A DNA stretch of 19,359 nt from an uncultured Clostridiaceae bacterium (lineage in GTDB: Bacteria; Bacillota; Clostridia; TANB77; CAG-508): assembly GCA_958417695.1 (NCBI GenBank), contig CATZDQ010000005.1:1-19359 (forward strand), written 5' to 3'. Under the pieces are notes generated by a model, which worked only from the letters and a program-made list of their open reading frames with translations, was not told the origin of the DNA and ran no database searches. The translations under genes and the position numbers were made by a program. Each line of letters starts with the position of its first letter. Position 1 is the stretch's first letter. Shown in pieces: positions 1 through 7,673 of this stretch.

Positions 1-1710
1 ATAACCGTTTGCAGTAGATACATTTTTTTGTACTCTTGTCAAAGTATCATTCTTGTCTAAATAAGTAACCACTCTTTTATCCGTCCCAGGCTGCTCTCTT
101 ACCTTTAAACCAGAATTACAAATAACCTTAATTAATTCGCCAGTACTTGTTCCACCACCGGAATTATCTACTAAATCAATATAATTTTGTGCAATATAGC
201 CATTTCTACCATCTGCTAAAACCACTCTATCCCATATATGACCATCTAAATTATATTTATCTTTTTCAATTCTTGTTAACATCTGTCCTTTAACCAAAGT
301 CGTAATTACTGTCGTTCCAGAAGTTCCTGGTCCATTTCTTAGATTTACAGAAGTATTGGCCATAACGGCATCATGACAATTGGTTACATTACTAATTTCT
401 ACAATATAATTACGCACCATGTAGCCTTTTCTACCATCTGGTAAAACTACTTTATCCCAATAGTAACCATTGGTCACATTTGTTGCTGTCTCTATTCTAA
501 GTAATACATCGCCAGTATTGACAGTTGCCAAAATGCCTGAAGAGGTACTCTTACCTTCTCTTACATACACATTGCTACCTTTTACCTTGATATTTTGTGT
601 AACAATTCCTTCTGTTCCAGGCTCTGAACATGGTGTTTCTGGCATATTCTCAAATACTGGAATAACAAAGTCTATCTTTCCGTTTAACATACCCATCTTT
701 TCATAGGATTGTTTCACAGAATTTCCTTCTGATTTTGCAGCTGCAATATTTTGCATATATTGAAAATAATATAAAGAACCATCTGAATCATCTACATCAT
801 ACTTTTGTAAATATAAAGTATCTTGTCCTGTTGTAATATAGTCCTTAGCTAAAAACTTAGCACCTGCTTTAATCGATTTTTCAGGATCTGTTAGTCCATT
901 ATTTTTTGCATAAGTCAAGCCATTACTAATAATTTCTGCTGTACTACCGCCACCTGCTTTTATATTTAAGAAGTTATAATATCCTACAAAACCAGTATAA
1001 GTACCAGAAGCAAGAGCACTAGGAGAATTACCAGTACCTTGCTCTTGTCTAATTCTAGCAGCTAAATGATAAGGACTAATCTTTGCCTCTTGTGCAGCCT
1101 CCATAATAACTTGTGCATAAGATTTACTAATTGTTGCCTTACTACCATCTGTTTTGGTATAAGTAATGCTATCTCCTTGCATATAATACACATCTTTTAA
1201 AATTTGTCTAACACCCTCTATATTTTGAACATCTCCATTATAAGATAACGATTCAAATTGGAAAACATAGTCTTCATTTAAAGCATTTCTAGGGTCCATA
1301 TAATAAGCTACCGCTGCTTCTGAAGCACATCTCCAAGAGCCATTATCATAAGGCTTATTTCCACAAACCGAGCAAAACCAACTACTAGGCTTACTAGCTG
1401 TTACCAAACTTCTTCCATGCCTAGCTGTCGTTTCATTTTTAATCACTTGGTCCCAATCCAGCCCTGTATATAAAATTGTAAAATTCCAATTTGGGTGCTT
1501 TGCCTTTAAATTATCAATTAATGTTTTATATCCTGGATAATTATTTATCTTACTAAAATATCTCTCCCGTGTCTATGCTGCATAAGCTATGTTTTGTTAT
1601 ATTAGATTTAAAAAAAAATATAAAAAAATCGTGATGATAATTCCCACCACTATTAATGAATAGAATTTATGACTTCGTATCAGATTCATTTGTATATTTT
1701 TCACTTTCAT
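1..1710 (-). pseudogene. Secreted glucosaminidase (GH73-like autolysin) with SH3b repeats; 3' end outside window; two in-frame stops near N-terminus
   Basis: Reading the minus strand from ATG 1710 (ribosome binding site GGGAGGA just upstream) gives a basic N-terminus and a hydrophobic stretch (codons 18-37), typical of a signal peptide. In the same frame come TAA (1599-1597, codon 38) and TAG (1575-1573, codon 46), separated by QNIAYAA, which resembles a signal-peptidase site. After that the frame stays open to the window edge. It encodes a YPGYKTLIDNL/HPNWNFTILYTGLDW segment typical of clostridial cell-wall glucosaminidases, a catalytic-type RIRQEQG (Glu near residue 223), and a GTYTGFVGYYNFLNI segment. 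Two complete SH3b repeats follow, with part of a third. Expected role: cleavage of peptidoglycan glycan strands outside the cell, with the SH3b repeats binding the wall. As written the protein cannot be made full length. I found no in-frame ATG between the stops and the YYMDPRN motif inside the domain. Disabled gene versus sequence error is unresolved. Confidence 0.8.
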
Positions 1711-1781
1711 TCCTCCCTGAGTTTTCCTTGCTTACCTTCATTTGTATTTTTTGTGTTTTTCTGACATTTTAATTCAAAAAA

Positions 1782-1810
1782 ATTATATCATTCCCCTTTT
1801 TTCTCGTCAA
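1782..1810 (-). promoter_or_regulatory. Sigma-A promoter of the glucosaminidase gene
   Basis: On the minus strand TTGACG (1810-1805) is followed after 17 bp by TATAAT (1787-1782), preceded by TG at the extended -10 position. It sits about 75 bp upstream of the start codon. That such a good promoter survives suggests the signal-peptide stops are recent or artefactual. Confidence 0.75.
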
Positions 1811-1866
1811 CCAATTTTAAGAATATTTCATAAATGTAATATTACAGTAACATTAGAAAAATAAGC

Positions 1867-1895
1867 AAGAAAAAAGCGGGAATTTTCATCCCGCT
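1867..1895 (-). terminator. Intrinsic terminator of the 58-aa gene
   Basis: On the minus strand AGCGGGA pairs with TCCCGCT across a 7-nt loop and is followed by a T-rich tract. It lies just downstream of the stop codon at 1906, so it ends the small gene's transcript before the glucosaminidase promoter. Confidence 0.8.
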
Positions 1896-1905
1896 ATCAT
1901 TTTGT

Positions 1906-2082
1906 TTACATGTTACTTTGAGTAGCTCTTGCCCTAATAATGGCAGCCTCTTCACGACTCATGCTGTTATACTGCCTTTCAGGTTTTCTACTTTCTTCGT
2001 CTTTTTCAAGAGTAGCCAAATAGGCCCACTTCGGATTAAGATACTGTTTTGAAATCTCTGTTCTTCTTTTGTCATCACTCAT
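1906..2082 (-). CDS. Hypothetical 58-aa charged protein
   Basis: I chose the ATG at 2082 because a good ribosome binding site (GGAGG) lies about 9 bases upstream; an in-frame ATG further upstream, within the palindrome, has no comparable site. The product begins MSDDKRRTEI, is hydrophilic, carries an LNPKWAYLATLEKDEE segment and a C-terminal SMSREEAAIIRARA helix, and has no membrane segment or cysteine. It is flanked by its own promoter and a clean terminator, which supports a real single-gene unit. I do not recognise the family and assign no function. Confidence 0.7.
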   Translation of the reverse strand: MSDDKRRTEISKQYLNPKWAYLATLEKDEESRKPERQYNSMSREEAAIIRARATQSNM

Positions 2083-2101
2083 TTCTTTTTCCTCCGTAAA
2101 C

Positions 2102-2140
2102 AAATAAATACTATGCCTCATTTAGGCATAGTATTTATTT
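2102..2140. repeat. Perfect 17-bp inverted repeat (5-nt loop)
   Basis: AAATAAATACTATGCCT (2102-2118) is exactly complementary to 2124-2140. Its distal arm overlaps the putative -10 box of the 58-aa gene. It could be an operator, a 5'-UTR hairpin, or the terminator of the upstream 56-aa gene, since the minus strand runs into TATTTATTTGTTT after the stem. The sequence alone does not decide. Confidence 0.75.
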
Positions 2141-2165
2141 TACCATAATTTTACATATTTGTACA
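2137..2165 (-). promoter_or_regulatory. Candidate sigma-A promoter of the 58-aa gene
   Basis: On the minus strand TGTACA (2165-2160) and TAAAAT (2142-2137) are spaced 17 bp apart, each matching four or five of six consensus bases. The -10 overlaps one arm of the 17-bp palindrome. Confidence 0.45.
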
Positions 2166-2213
2166 TATGTTTTCATAATTTTTTTGGAATTTTATTCCAT
2201 TATTCATGTATCA

Positions 2214-2384
2214 CTAATTACAGCCTCTTCCACAACCACATCCGCAGTTTGTGAAAAGTAATAAGAATATAATAATGAAGAATAATATTTCGCTATCTCC
2301 ACAACCACATCCTCCGAATAAGCCATTTAAAAATCCACCATTGTTTCCGCATCCACATCCACAATTTCTTACTTCTTCTTGCAT
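2214..2384 (-). CDS. Cys-Gly-rich small membrane protein, YjcZ-like sporulation family
   Basis: This 56-aa gene starts at ATG 2384 behind a GGGAGGT ribosome binding site. The protein has CGCGCGNNGG near the N-terminus, a second GGCGCG block, a single hydrophobic segment of about 12-14 residues (ILFFIIIFLLLF), then CGCGCGRGC at the C-terminus. This layout of Cys-Gly blocks around one membrane segment is known from small YjcZ/GCGCG-type proteins of spore formers. A sigma-E/K-type promoter directly upstream fits mother-cell expression. Exact family membership is inferred; it might be a lineage-specific relative. Confidence 0.75.
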   Translation of the reverse strand: MQEEVRNCGCGCGNNGGFLNGLFGGCGCGDSEILFFIIIFLLLFTNCGCGCGRGCN

Positions 2385-2415
2385 GTTTTCTACCTCCCTT
2401 TTTTCTTTTATAGGA

Positions 2416-2444
2416 TATAGTATGCAAATTTTTATTTTTGTGTT
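2416..2444 (-). promoter_or_regulatory. Candidate sigma-K/sigma-E promoter of the small spore protein
   Basis: On the minus strand AACA (2444-2441), 16 intervening bases and CATACTATA (2424-2416) resemble the sigma-K pattern (AC in the -35, CATANNNTA in the -10). The inferred start lies roughly 25 bases upstream of the ATG, with the ribosome binding site between. The match was made by eye. Confidence 0.5.
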
Positions 2445-2486
2445 ACAATAAAGGCAAAAGAAAAAATATAAGAGAAGGAATCAAAT

Positions 2487-4937
2487 ATGAAAAAAATAGA
2501 ATTACTATCTCCTGTTGGAGATTTTGAATGTTTAAAAGCTGCCGTCCAAAATGGAGCAGACAGCGTATATTTTGGTGCCTCTAGTTTTAGTGCTAGAGCC
2601 TCTGCTGCTAACTTTGACTTAGAACATTTGCAAGAAGCCATTACCTATGCAAAATTAAGAGGTGTGCACACCCATTTAACCTTAAATACCTTAATTAAAG
2701 AAGAGGAGTTTGAGCAAGCAATCTCTTTGGCAACTGCAGCCTATACCTATGGCATTGATGCCATTATTGTACAAGATTTAGGATTAGCAAACTACCTTAT
2801 CTCTCATTTTCCAGACTTGCCTATTCATGCCAGTACGCAAATGACCATCCATAATTTAGAAGGTGCCTTAGAAGTTGAAAAATTAGGCTTCAAAAGAGCC
2901 GTTTTATCTAGAGAACTATCCTTACCAGAAATTGAACATATTTGTCATAATACTTCTATAGAAATAGAAACCTTTATTCATGGAGCCTTATGCATTTCCT
3001 ACTCTGGTCAATGCTTATTTTCTAGTATGGTAGGGGGGCGTTCTGGAAATAGAGGAAAATGTGCACAGCCTTGTCGCCTTCCTTATGACTTAATACAAAA
3101 CAAAGCTAAAAATGAAAAAGTTGTAAATCATGGTTATCTATTAAGTACTCGCGATTTATGTGGACTTTCCTTTATTCCTTCCCTCATAGAAGCAGGTGTT
3201 ATGTGTTTTAAAATTGAAGGTCGCATGAAATCCCCAGAATATGTTGCTACTGTTACCAGAATTTATCGTAAATACATTGACTTAGCCCTTTCTACCAAAC
3301 CTTATCAAATAGAGGAGGAAGATAAACGAAAACTAGCCCTGGTCTTTAATCGCGGTGGTTTTTCTGATGGACATTTAAGTAGTGATGCAAATAAAAATTT
3401 AGTTTTTCCAGAAAAGCAAAACCATATGGGTTTATATTTAGGAAATGTCTCTAATATAAAAGCAAATAAAGGTCATGTCTTTATTAATGTAACTGAATCA
3501 CTAGCCATCGGCGATACTATTCAATTTGAAAAAGAAAATACCAAATATACGGTTTCTGAACTAATGGTAAAAGGAAGAAATGTTCCTACTATAGAAGAAA
3601 AAGAACTAGTTGAAATCGGTCGAATGAAAGGTAATATCCATATTGGAGACAGAGTTTATAAAATTAGTAGTAAAGAATTATCTAATTTTGCAAAATACTC
3701 TTACCAAGGAGAACATAGAAAAATTAAATTAAATGCCCATATCCAAATGGAAAAAGGAAAACCAATTATCTTAGAAGTTTCTACCCTTCATAAGCAGTCA
3801 GACCCGCTATTTCAAGACATACATGCCTGTATCCAATCAGAAATAGTACCTGTAGAAGCGACCTCCAAGCCAATTACCCAAGAGCGTATTCAAATGCAAT
3901 TAAATAAAACAACAGAAAGTATCTTTACTTTTGACAATATTACCATCGATTTAGAACCAAATCTTTTCTTGCCTTCCATTAGTGTCTTAAATGAGTTACG
4001 TAGAACGGCCCTACAGGAAGTAGAAAAAGTCATTCGTAGTAGAATTAGAAGAAGCAAAATTCCTGCTGTAGTAGAAGTAAATAAGCCTAATTCTACAGTA
4101 AATGAGTCTACTTCTCCTAAAAATATCTCTTTACTATTAAATACCTTACAAGAAGATGCAGATTATACCCTATTACAAAATATCGATAACTTATATATCC
4201 CTCTAAAGTTCTTTAGCCAGAAAAAGTATGAACCTGTTTTAAACACACTTTGTAAACATTTTGCTACCTATATCTATTTACCAACTATTGTTAAATCCAA
4301 TTATAAAAATATCTTATCCAATGTTATAGAAACTAGCATTGCTCAATATCATATAAAAGGATTCGTCTTATCGAATATTGCCAGTGGTATTTTCCTACAA
4401 GAAATGAAAAATCATTATGGTAATACCTATACCTATATTGGAAATTACACCTTAAATGTCTACAACCATAAAACAGAACAAGTCCTAAAACAGCTTGGTA
4501 TTCATAAAATAACTATCTCCCCTGAGTTAAGTAAACCAACTATTCTAGACCTTTGTAAAGATTCTTCTATCCAAAGAGAACTTATCGTTTATGGTAGAAT
4601 TCCTCTAATGTCAACTAACTATTGTTTCCTAGGGAAAACGAATCATTGTTATCCAACTTGTGGTACTAAATGTCAAGAACAGCATTCTTCTTATGCTTTG
4701 AAAGATAGATTAGGCTATACCTTTCCTATTCTTCCAGATAATATACAGACCGTTAGTACCATCTATAATAGTAAGATTTTATCCATTGACCCACACGATT
4801 TTTCTGTAGATTCTATTAGAATTGATATCTTAGAAGAATCTATTGATGAAATAAATTGTCTTATAAAAACCATCCTTTCAAAAGGTAAAATAGAAGGTAC
4901 TCATTTTACAAATGGTAATTTATATAGAGAAGTATAA
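2487..4937 (+). CDS. U32 family peptidase-like protein with DUF3656-type region
   Basis: The 816-aa protein opens with the U32 signature (ELLSPVGDFECLKAAVQNGA) and a TIM-barrel-like N-terminal half. The family motif spans about residues 160-200: ETFIHGALC, SGQC, GGRSGNRGKCAQPCR. This gives C169, C176, C192 and C196, the set thought to hold an iron-sulfur cluster in U32 proteins. FKIEGRMKSPEYV (about 241-253) is also characteristic. The length and the extended central and C-terminal parts fit the large Firmicute U32 proteins carrying a DUF3656-like region. A second Cys cluster occurs near residues 712-731. Some U32 members (RlhA, TrhP) hydroxylate RNA and others act with collagenase-like activity; the role here is not determinable. 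AGAAGGA lies 7 bases before the ATG. It appears to be a single-gene unit ending at a bidirectional terminator. Confidence 0.92.
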   Translation: MKKIELLSPVGDFECLKAAVQNGADSVYFGASSFSARASAANFDLEHLQEAITYAKLRGVHTHLTLNTLIKEEEFEQAISLATAAYTYGIDAIIVQDLGLANYLISHFPDLPIHASTQMTIHNLEGALEVEKLGFKRAVLSRELSLPEIEHICHNTSIEIETFIHGALCISYSGQCLFSSMVGGRSGNRGKCAQPCRLPYDLIQNKAKNEKVVNHGYLLSTRDLCGLSFIPSLIEAGVMCFKIEGRMKSPEYVATVTRIYRKYIDLALSTKPYQIEEEDKRKLALVFNRGGFSDGHLSSDANKNLVFPEKQNHMGLYLGNVSNIKANKGHVFINVTESLAIGDTIQFEKENTKYTVSELMVKGRNVPTIEEKELVEIGRMKGNIHIGDRVYKISSKELSNFAKYSYQGEHRKIKLNAHIQMEKGKPIILEVSTLHKQSDPLFQDIHACIQSEIVPVEATSKPITQERIQMQLNKTTESIFTFDNITIDLEPNLFLPSISVLNELRRTALQEVEKVIRSRIRRSKIPAVVEVNKPNSTVNESTSPKNISLLLNTLQEDADYTLLQNIDNLYIPLKFFSQKKYEPVLNTLCKHFATYIYLPTIVKSNYKNILSNVIETSIAQYHIKGFVLSNIASGIFLQEMKNHYGNTYTYIGNYTLNVYNHKTEQVLKQLGIHKITISPELSKPTILDLCKDSSIQRELIVYGRIPLMSTNYCFLGKTNHCYPTCGTKCQEQHSSYALKDRLGYTFPILPDNIQTVSTIYNSKILSIDPHDFSVDSIRIDILEESIDEINCLIKTILSKGKIEGTHFTNGNLYREV

Positions 4938-4950
4938 CTACATCCATATT

Positions 4951-4981
4951 AAAAGGAGAATACTTTAAGTATTCTCCTTTT
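4951..4981. terminator. Bidirectional terminator between U32 gene and RNHCP gene
   Basis: AAAAGGAGAATACT (4951-4964) pairs perfectly with 4968-4981. A-runs on one side and T-runs on the other make it function-like in both directions. It serves the two convergent genes and touches the stop codon of the minus-strand gene. Confidence 0.85.
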
Positions 4982-5291
4982 AATCGTGTTTGGCACTTAA
5001 TGCAATTAATAAATTCATATCGTCATCTTTAGCCGCTTTATTCTTCTTTATTTTACCACAGGACTTACATTTATAAACAATCACATACCCTTTTTTAGGA
5101 TTTATCTCCAGCCCAATTGGTTGTAAATCGCCGTGACATGTCTGTGCTCGGTCACCTGGAAAGTTATCTACATGTTTAGAATGCAAACAAAATGGACAAT
5201 GGTCTCGACAAGAATATCCCAGCTTTTCAACTGTTCTACCACAATTCTGGCAAATAAATTCTTCATCTATTTCTGTAAATCTTCTTTCCAT
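4980..5291 (-). CDS. RNHCP domain zinc-ribbon protein
   Basis: A 103-aa protein with a family-defining block YSCRDHCPFCLHSKHVD (about residues 26-42), matching the RNHCP domain with an Asp in place of Asn. Eight cysteines (C14, C17, C28, C32, C35, C52, C75, C78) form CxxC pairs that look like two zinc ribbons. The biochemical role of this family is unknown to me; a nucleic-acid or ribosome-associated function is a guess. The ATG follows the stop codon of the upstream RelA/SpoT-like gene after one base (TAA-A-ATG), so translation is probably coupled. Its ribosome binding site lies inside the end of that gene. Confidence 0.85.
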   Translation of the reverse strand: MERRFTEIDEEFICQNCGRTVEKLGYSCRDHCPFCLHSKHVDNFPGDRAQTCHGDLQPIGLEINPKKGYVIVYKCKSCGKIKKNKAAKDDDMNLLIALSAKHD

Positions 5292-5292
5292 T

Positions 5293-6666
5293 TTATGCTC
5301 TACACCTTTCCTCTTCTTCCTTAATCGTCTGTAACATTCTTAAATCTTCTTCGTCTTCTTTTATATAATCTTGTAAAAACGAAATAGTATTTACATACAT
5401 ACTACAATCTTCTAATTGTCCATCTGCAATTATAGTATATTTTGGAATCGTATCCATGACTTCTTCCATAAAAGCTTTTCTACTTTTCCCTTGTATACTC
5501 GGTTTTTTCCTAGCCTTTCCTGGTCTTTGGTCATGTGCAGCTTCTCCACACCTAGCTAATTCTTCTCTATAGATAGTACGAAATTGTACTTCCACAATAT
5601 GTTCTGGATTATGAATAGAACGCAATTTAAGATGGTCTGCTACATAGCCATTGGCTTTATTTTTGTGTTTGTATGCATTAGGCATAGGTTCAAATCCTAA
5701 ACTTTGCAATAATTCTGTATGATTTAATAAATCTCTAGCAAACTCTTTTTCAAATTCAATTAAAGCTTTATCTTTTAATAATCTCTTATTGGCTTGACTT
5801 GTTTCTGCCTTCTTTGCTTCTTCTAAATAGGCGTTTATTTGTTTATTTTCTGAAATATAATTTTCTGGAAAACCTGTAAACACAAAACGCATAGCCATAA
5901 TATCTTTTACCTTCAAATATTCTTCTGGATTGCGAATTCTTTCAATTTCTGTTGGATTATGTTTAATCTCTTCCATATTCTCTGAGCGCAATAAATTTTT
6001 CTCTAAATCGTCATATTGAATAGCTGCTGGTTCTCCATATTCTGCTTCTAAATGTTCTAACCATTCTTTCTTATTTTCCAAATCACTATTTTCTATCTTT
6101 GTTTTTAAGATACGTAATAATGCCGTTTTAGAATGCGCATTCATTTTGCGTTGAACAATATCCTCTACTGTTTTTTGAATATCTATTTGTCCAATCTCTT
6201 TTTGTAATAAGTTCTCTACACTTCCTACTATTTCTCCTACCTCATCTTGCCCTGCTAATTCTTTAACAATTTCTATAAATTCTGCTTGTTGCTCTTGGTT
6301 AATTCCTTCTATGGCATATAGTTTAGCTAATCTTTCAATTTCTAAACGTTTAATTTTTCCCCTACAACTTTTAGGTGACTTTTCTCTCATTTTAGGAGTA
6401 TCTAATTGAATTCCTGGATAGTTTTGACGAATATATTCATTAATGCCTAATAATAGATGTTTAGCACCGTTTTTATAGTCTTCATCTTGTTTTAGACCTA
6501 TTACATATTGATAAGCCTTTTGTTCTGGTGTTTGTTCTACTTTTGTTCTTTCTTTTAAAGAAGCCTTTTTCTTAACTTCTTCTGGTTTTGAAATAGATTC
6601 TTTCTCACTTTGTATTCTTCCATTTCTATTAACTCTATTATATATTTGCTTAAAATAATTCTTCAT
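5293..6666 (-). CDS. Divergent RelA/SpoT-type nucleotidyltransferase-fold protein
   Basis: The 457-aa protein has a basic, low-complexity N-terminus (1-45), a helical charged region (about 50-240), then a region resembling the (p)ppGpp synthetase domain. The matching pieces are KDIMAMRFVF (254-263), corresponding to the catalytic-Asp strand; AYKHKNKANGYVADHLKL (331-348), corresponding to the K..GY.s.H nucleotide-binding motif; and VEVQFRT (358-364), corresponding to E(V/I)Q(I/F)RT with the catalytic Glu. EAAHD (375-379) follows as in RelA. D255, Y341, H345, E359, Q361 and R363 are all present, so catalysis is conceivable. I see no HD hydrolase, TGS or ACT domain. Start chosen at ATG 6666 behind GGAAG; a strong sigma-A promoter sits just upstream. 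It is co-transcribed with the RNHCP gene. Function is inferred from fold only; it may make alarmones, modify another substrate, or be inactive. Confidence 0.7.
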   Translation of the reverse strand: MKNYFKQIYNRVNRNGRIQSEKESISKPEEVKKKASLKERTKVEQTPEQKAYQYVIGLKQDEDYKNGAKHLLLGINEYIRQNYPGIQLDTPKMREKSPKSCRGKIKRLEIERLAKLYAIEGINQEQQAEFIEIVKELAGQDEVGEIVGSVENLLQKEIGQIDIQKTVEDIVQRKMNAHSKTALLRILKTKIENSDLENKKEWLEHLEAEYGEPAAIQYDDLEKNLLRSENMEEIKHNPTEIERIRNPEEYLKVKDIMAMRFVFTGFPENYISENKQINAYLEEAKKAETSQANKRLLKDKALIEFEKEFARDLLNHTELLQSLGFEPMPNAYKHKNKANGYVADHLKLRSIHNPEHIVEVQFRTIYREELARCGEAAHDQRPGKARKKPSIQGKSRKAFMEEVMDTIPKYTIIADGQLEDCSMYVNTISFLQDYIKEDEEDLRMLQTIKEEEERCRA

Positions 6667-6692
6667 GCCTTTTCACTTCCTTTGCGTTCTTT

Positions 6693-6721
6693 ATTATACA
6701 ATAATTATTCTAGTTTGTCCA
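6693..6721 (-). promoter_or_regulatory. Sigma-A promoter of the RelA/SpoT-like–RNHCP operon
   Basis: On the minus strand TGGACA (6721-6716), a 17-bp spacer and a perfect TATAAT (6698-6693) precede the start codon by about 27 bases. This indicates vegetative expression, unlike the divergent cotJ operon. Confidence 0.8.
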
Positions 6722-6793
6722 TAAAAATGCCTATTTTTATTTACATAATTTACGTCATTTTTCGTCATTTGCTGCACCTTTTCTACAAAAGCA

Positions 6794-6801
6794 CATATAA
6801 T
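6794..6801 (+). promoter_or_regulatory. Candidate -10 element of the cotJ operon
   Basis: CATATAAT differs at one position from the sigma-E -10 consensus (CATACAAT) and also contains TATAAT. A second candidate, TATACAAT, lies at 6806-6813 but is very close to the ribosome binding site. I found no convincing -35 for either sigma factor. cotJ is mother-cell (sigma-E) controlled in Bacillus subtilis, so this is the expected place. Confidence 0.35.
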
Positions 6802-6834
6802 GTAGTATACAATATAACAAGGAGGAATCAGAAT

Positions 6835-7194
6835 ATGTATAATTGTAGATATAAAAATTGTTGCTGCCAAAAACATTATAATCAACAAGTAATTGAAACT
6901 GCTTGCAACGATTGCGGAACAACAGCGGATTTTCATACAGCAACTGCAGCAGCAGATGATGCTTGTGACTGTGGTTTTGATATGGGTGAAAGTGTATTTC
7001 CTACTAATCCTATGTATGCACAAAGCTATGTTCCTATTCAATATATGGATAAAACCTTTACACCTTGTGTTGGTCTAAAAATGGGAACTATATTCCCTGA
7101 ACTAGTTAGTCCTTATGCACCAGGTCAATCTGTTGAAGAAAATGCTTTTATTAGAGCAATGAATACTATTGGGGAGGGATGTAACAAATGTTAA
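6835..7194 (+). CDS. cotJA: Spore coat-associated protein CotJA
   Basis: I chose the ATG at 6835 because AAGGAGG lies about 9 bases upstream; the frame is open further upstream but that part is not plausible protein. The 119-aa product ends with the CotJA core YVPIQYMDKTF / LKMGTIFPELVSPY (about residues 65-94). It has an N-terminal Cys-rich stretch (CRYKNCCCQK, then CNDC and CDCG) and a C-terminal CNKC. CotJA is needed with CotJB and CotJC for coat incorporation in B. subtilis. It is first in a tight three-gene operon and overlaps cotJB by 7 bases (ATGTTAA). The Cys-rich ends are more elaborate than the short CotJA proteins I know. Confidence 0.92.
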   Translation: MYNCRYKNCCCQKHYNQQVIETACNDCGTTADFHTATAAADDACDCGFDMGESVFPTNPMYAQSYVPIQYMDKTFTPCVGLKMGTIFPELVSPYAPGQSVEENAFIRAMNTIGEGCNKC

Positions 7195-7673
7195 ACTATG
7201 AAAATGATGATAGAAATTGTGGTTGTAATTGTGGTTGTCCTATGAATCATGCGGATAACATGATGACTTCTAATCCAGGTATCCAAACGCCAATGCCTTT
7301 ATCTGCCAGTTTAAATATGACTGCCAATAGTTGTAATTGTTGTGGTCAGCCAAATCCTATGCCAAGAATTCCAACTTATTCTTATGAATTTACCAATATA
7401 AAAAAGGAAGATTGCGAAGAAAAAGTGATGGCACGTGATGAAATGTTACAACAAATTAGATGTTTAAGTTTTGCTATTGTAGAACTTGCAGAATATTTAG
7501 ACACACACGTAGATGATGAAAAAGCACTTTGTTTACACAAAGAATATGCTAAGAAATTAAATGATTTAAAAGATAAATATCAAAGAGTCTATGGTCCTCT
7601 TACCATTAACTTCCCATGTAATAAATGGAGATGGATTGAAGAACCATGGCCATGGGAAAGGGGGAATTTCTAA
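7188..7673 (+). CDS. cotJB: Spore coat protein CotJB with Cys-rich N-terminal extension
   Basis: The last 80 or so residues form the CotJB core: a helical segment EMLQQIRCLSFAIVELAEYL, a second helix with HKEYAKKLNDLKDKY, and the hallmark YGPLT with WRWIEEPWPWE at the end. At 161 aa it is nearly twice the usual length of about 85-90. The extra N-terminal part is rich in Cys, Asn, Met and Pro (CGCNCGCPMNH, CNCCGQPNPMP). GGGGAGGGATG in cotJA supplies the ribosome binding site. The stop overlaps the cotJC start by one base (TAATG). Likely a coat structural partner of CotJA and CotJC. Confidence 0.92.
   Translation: MLNYENDDRNCGCNCGCPMNHADNMMTSNPGIQTPMPLSASLNMTANSCNCCGQPNPMPRIPTYSYEFTNIKKEDCEEKVMARDEMLQQIRCLSFAIVELAEYLDTHVDDEKALCLHKEYAKKLNDLKDKYQRVYGPLTINFPCNKWRWIEEPWPWERGNF

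Noticed and set aside
1573..1599. Stop-codon reassignment (TAA/TAG read as an amino acid)
   Set aside because: Other genes in the window end properly at TAA or TAG right where their families end (for example CotJC, RqcH, LigA), so the standard bacterial code applies.
6610..6834. N-terminal extension of CotJA to an upstream ATG
   Set aside because: The extra stretch is hydrophobic noise overlapping the divergent promoter and gene; the ATG at 6835 has the only good ribosome binding site.
6694..7078. Minus-strand and alternate-frame reading frames over cotJA
   Set aside because: Shadows of a well-supported coat gene, without ribosome binding sites or family features.
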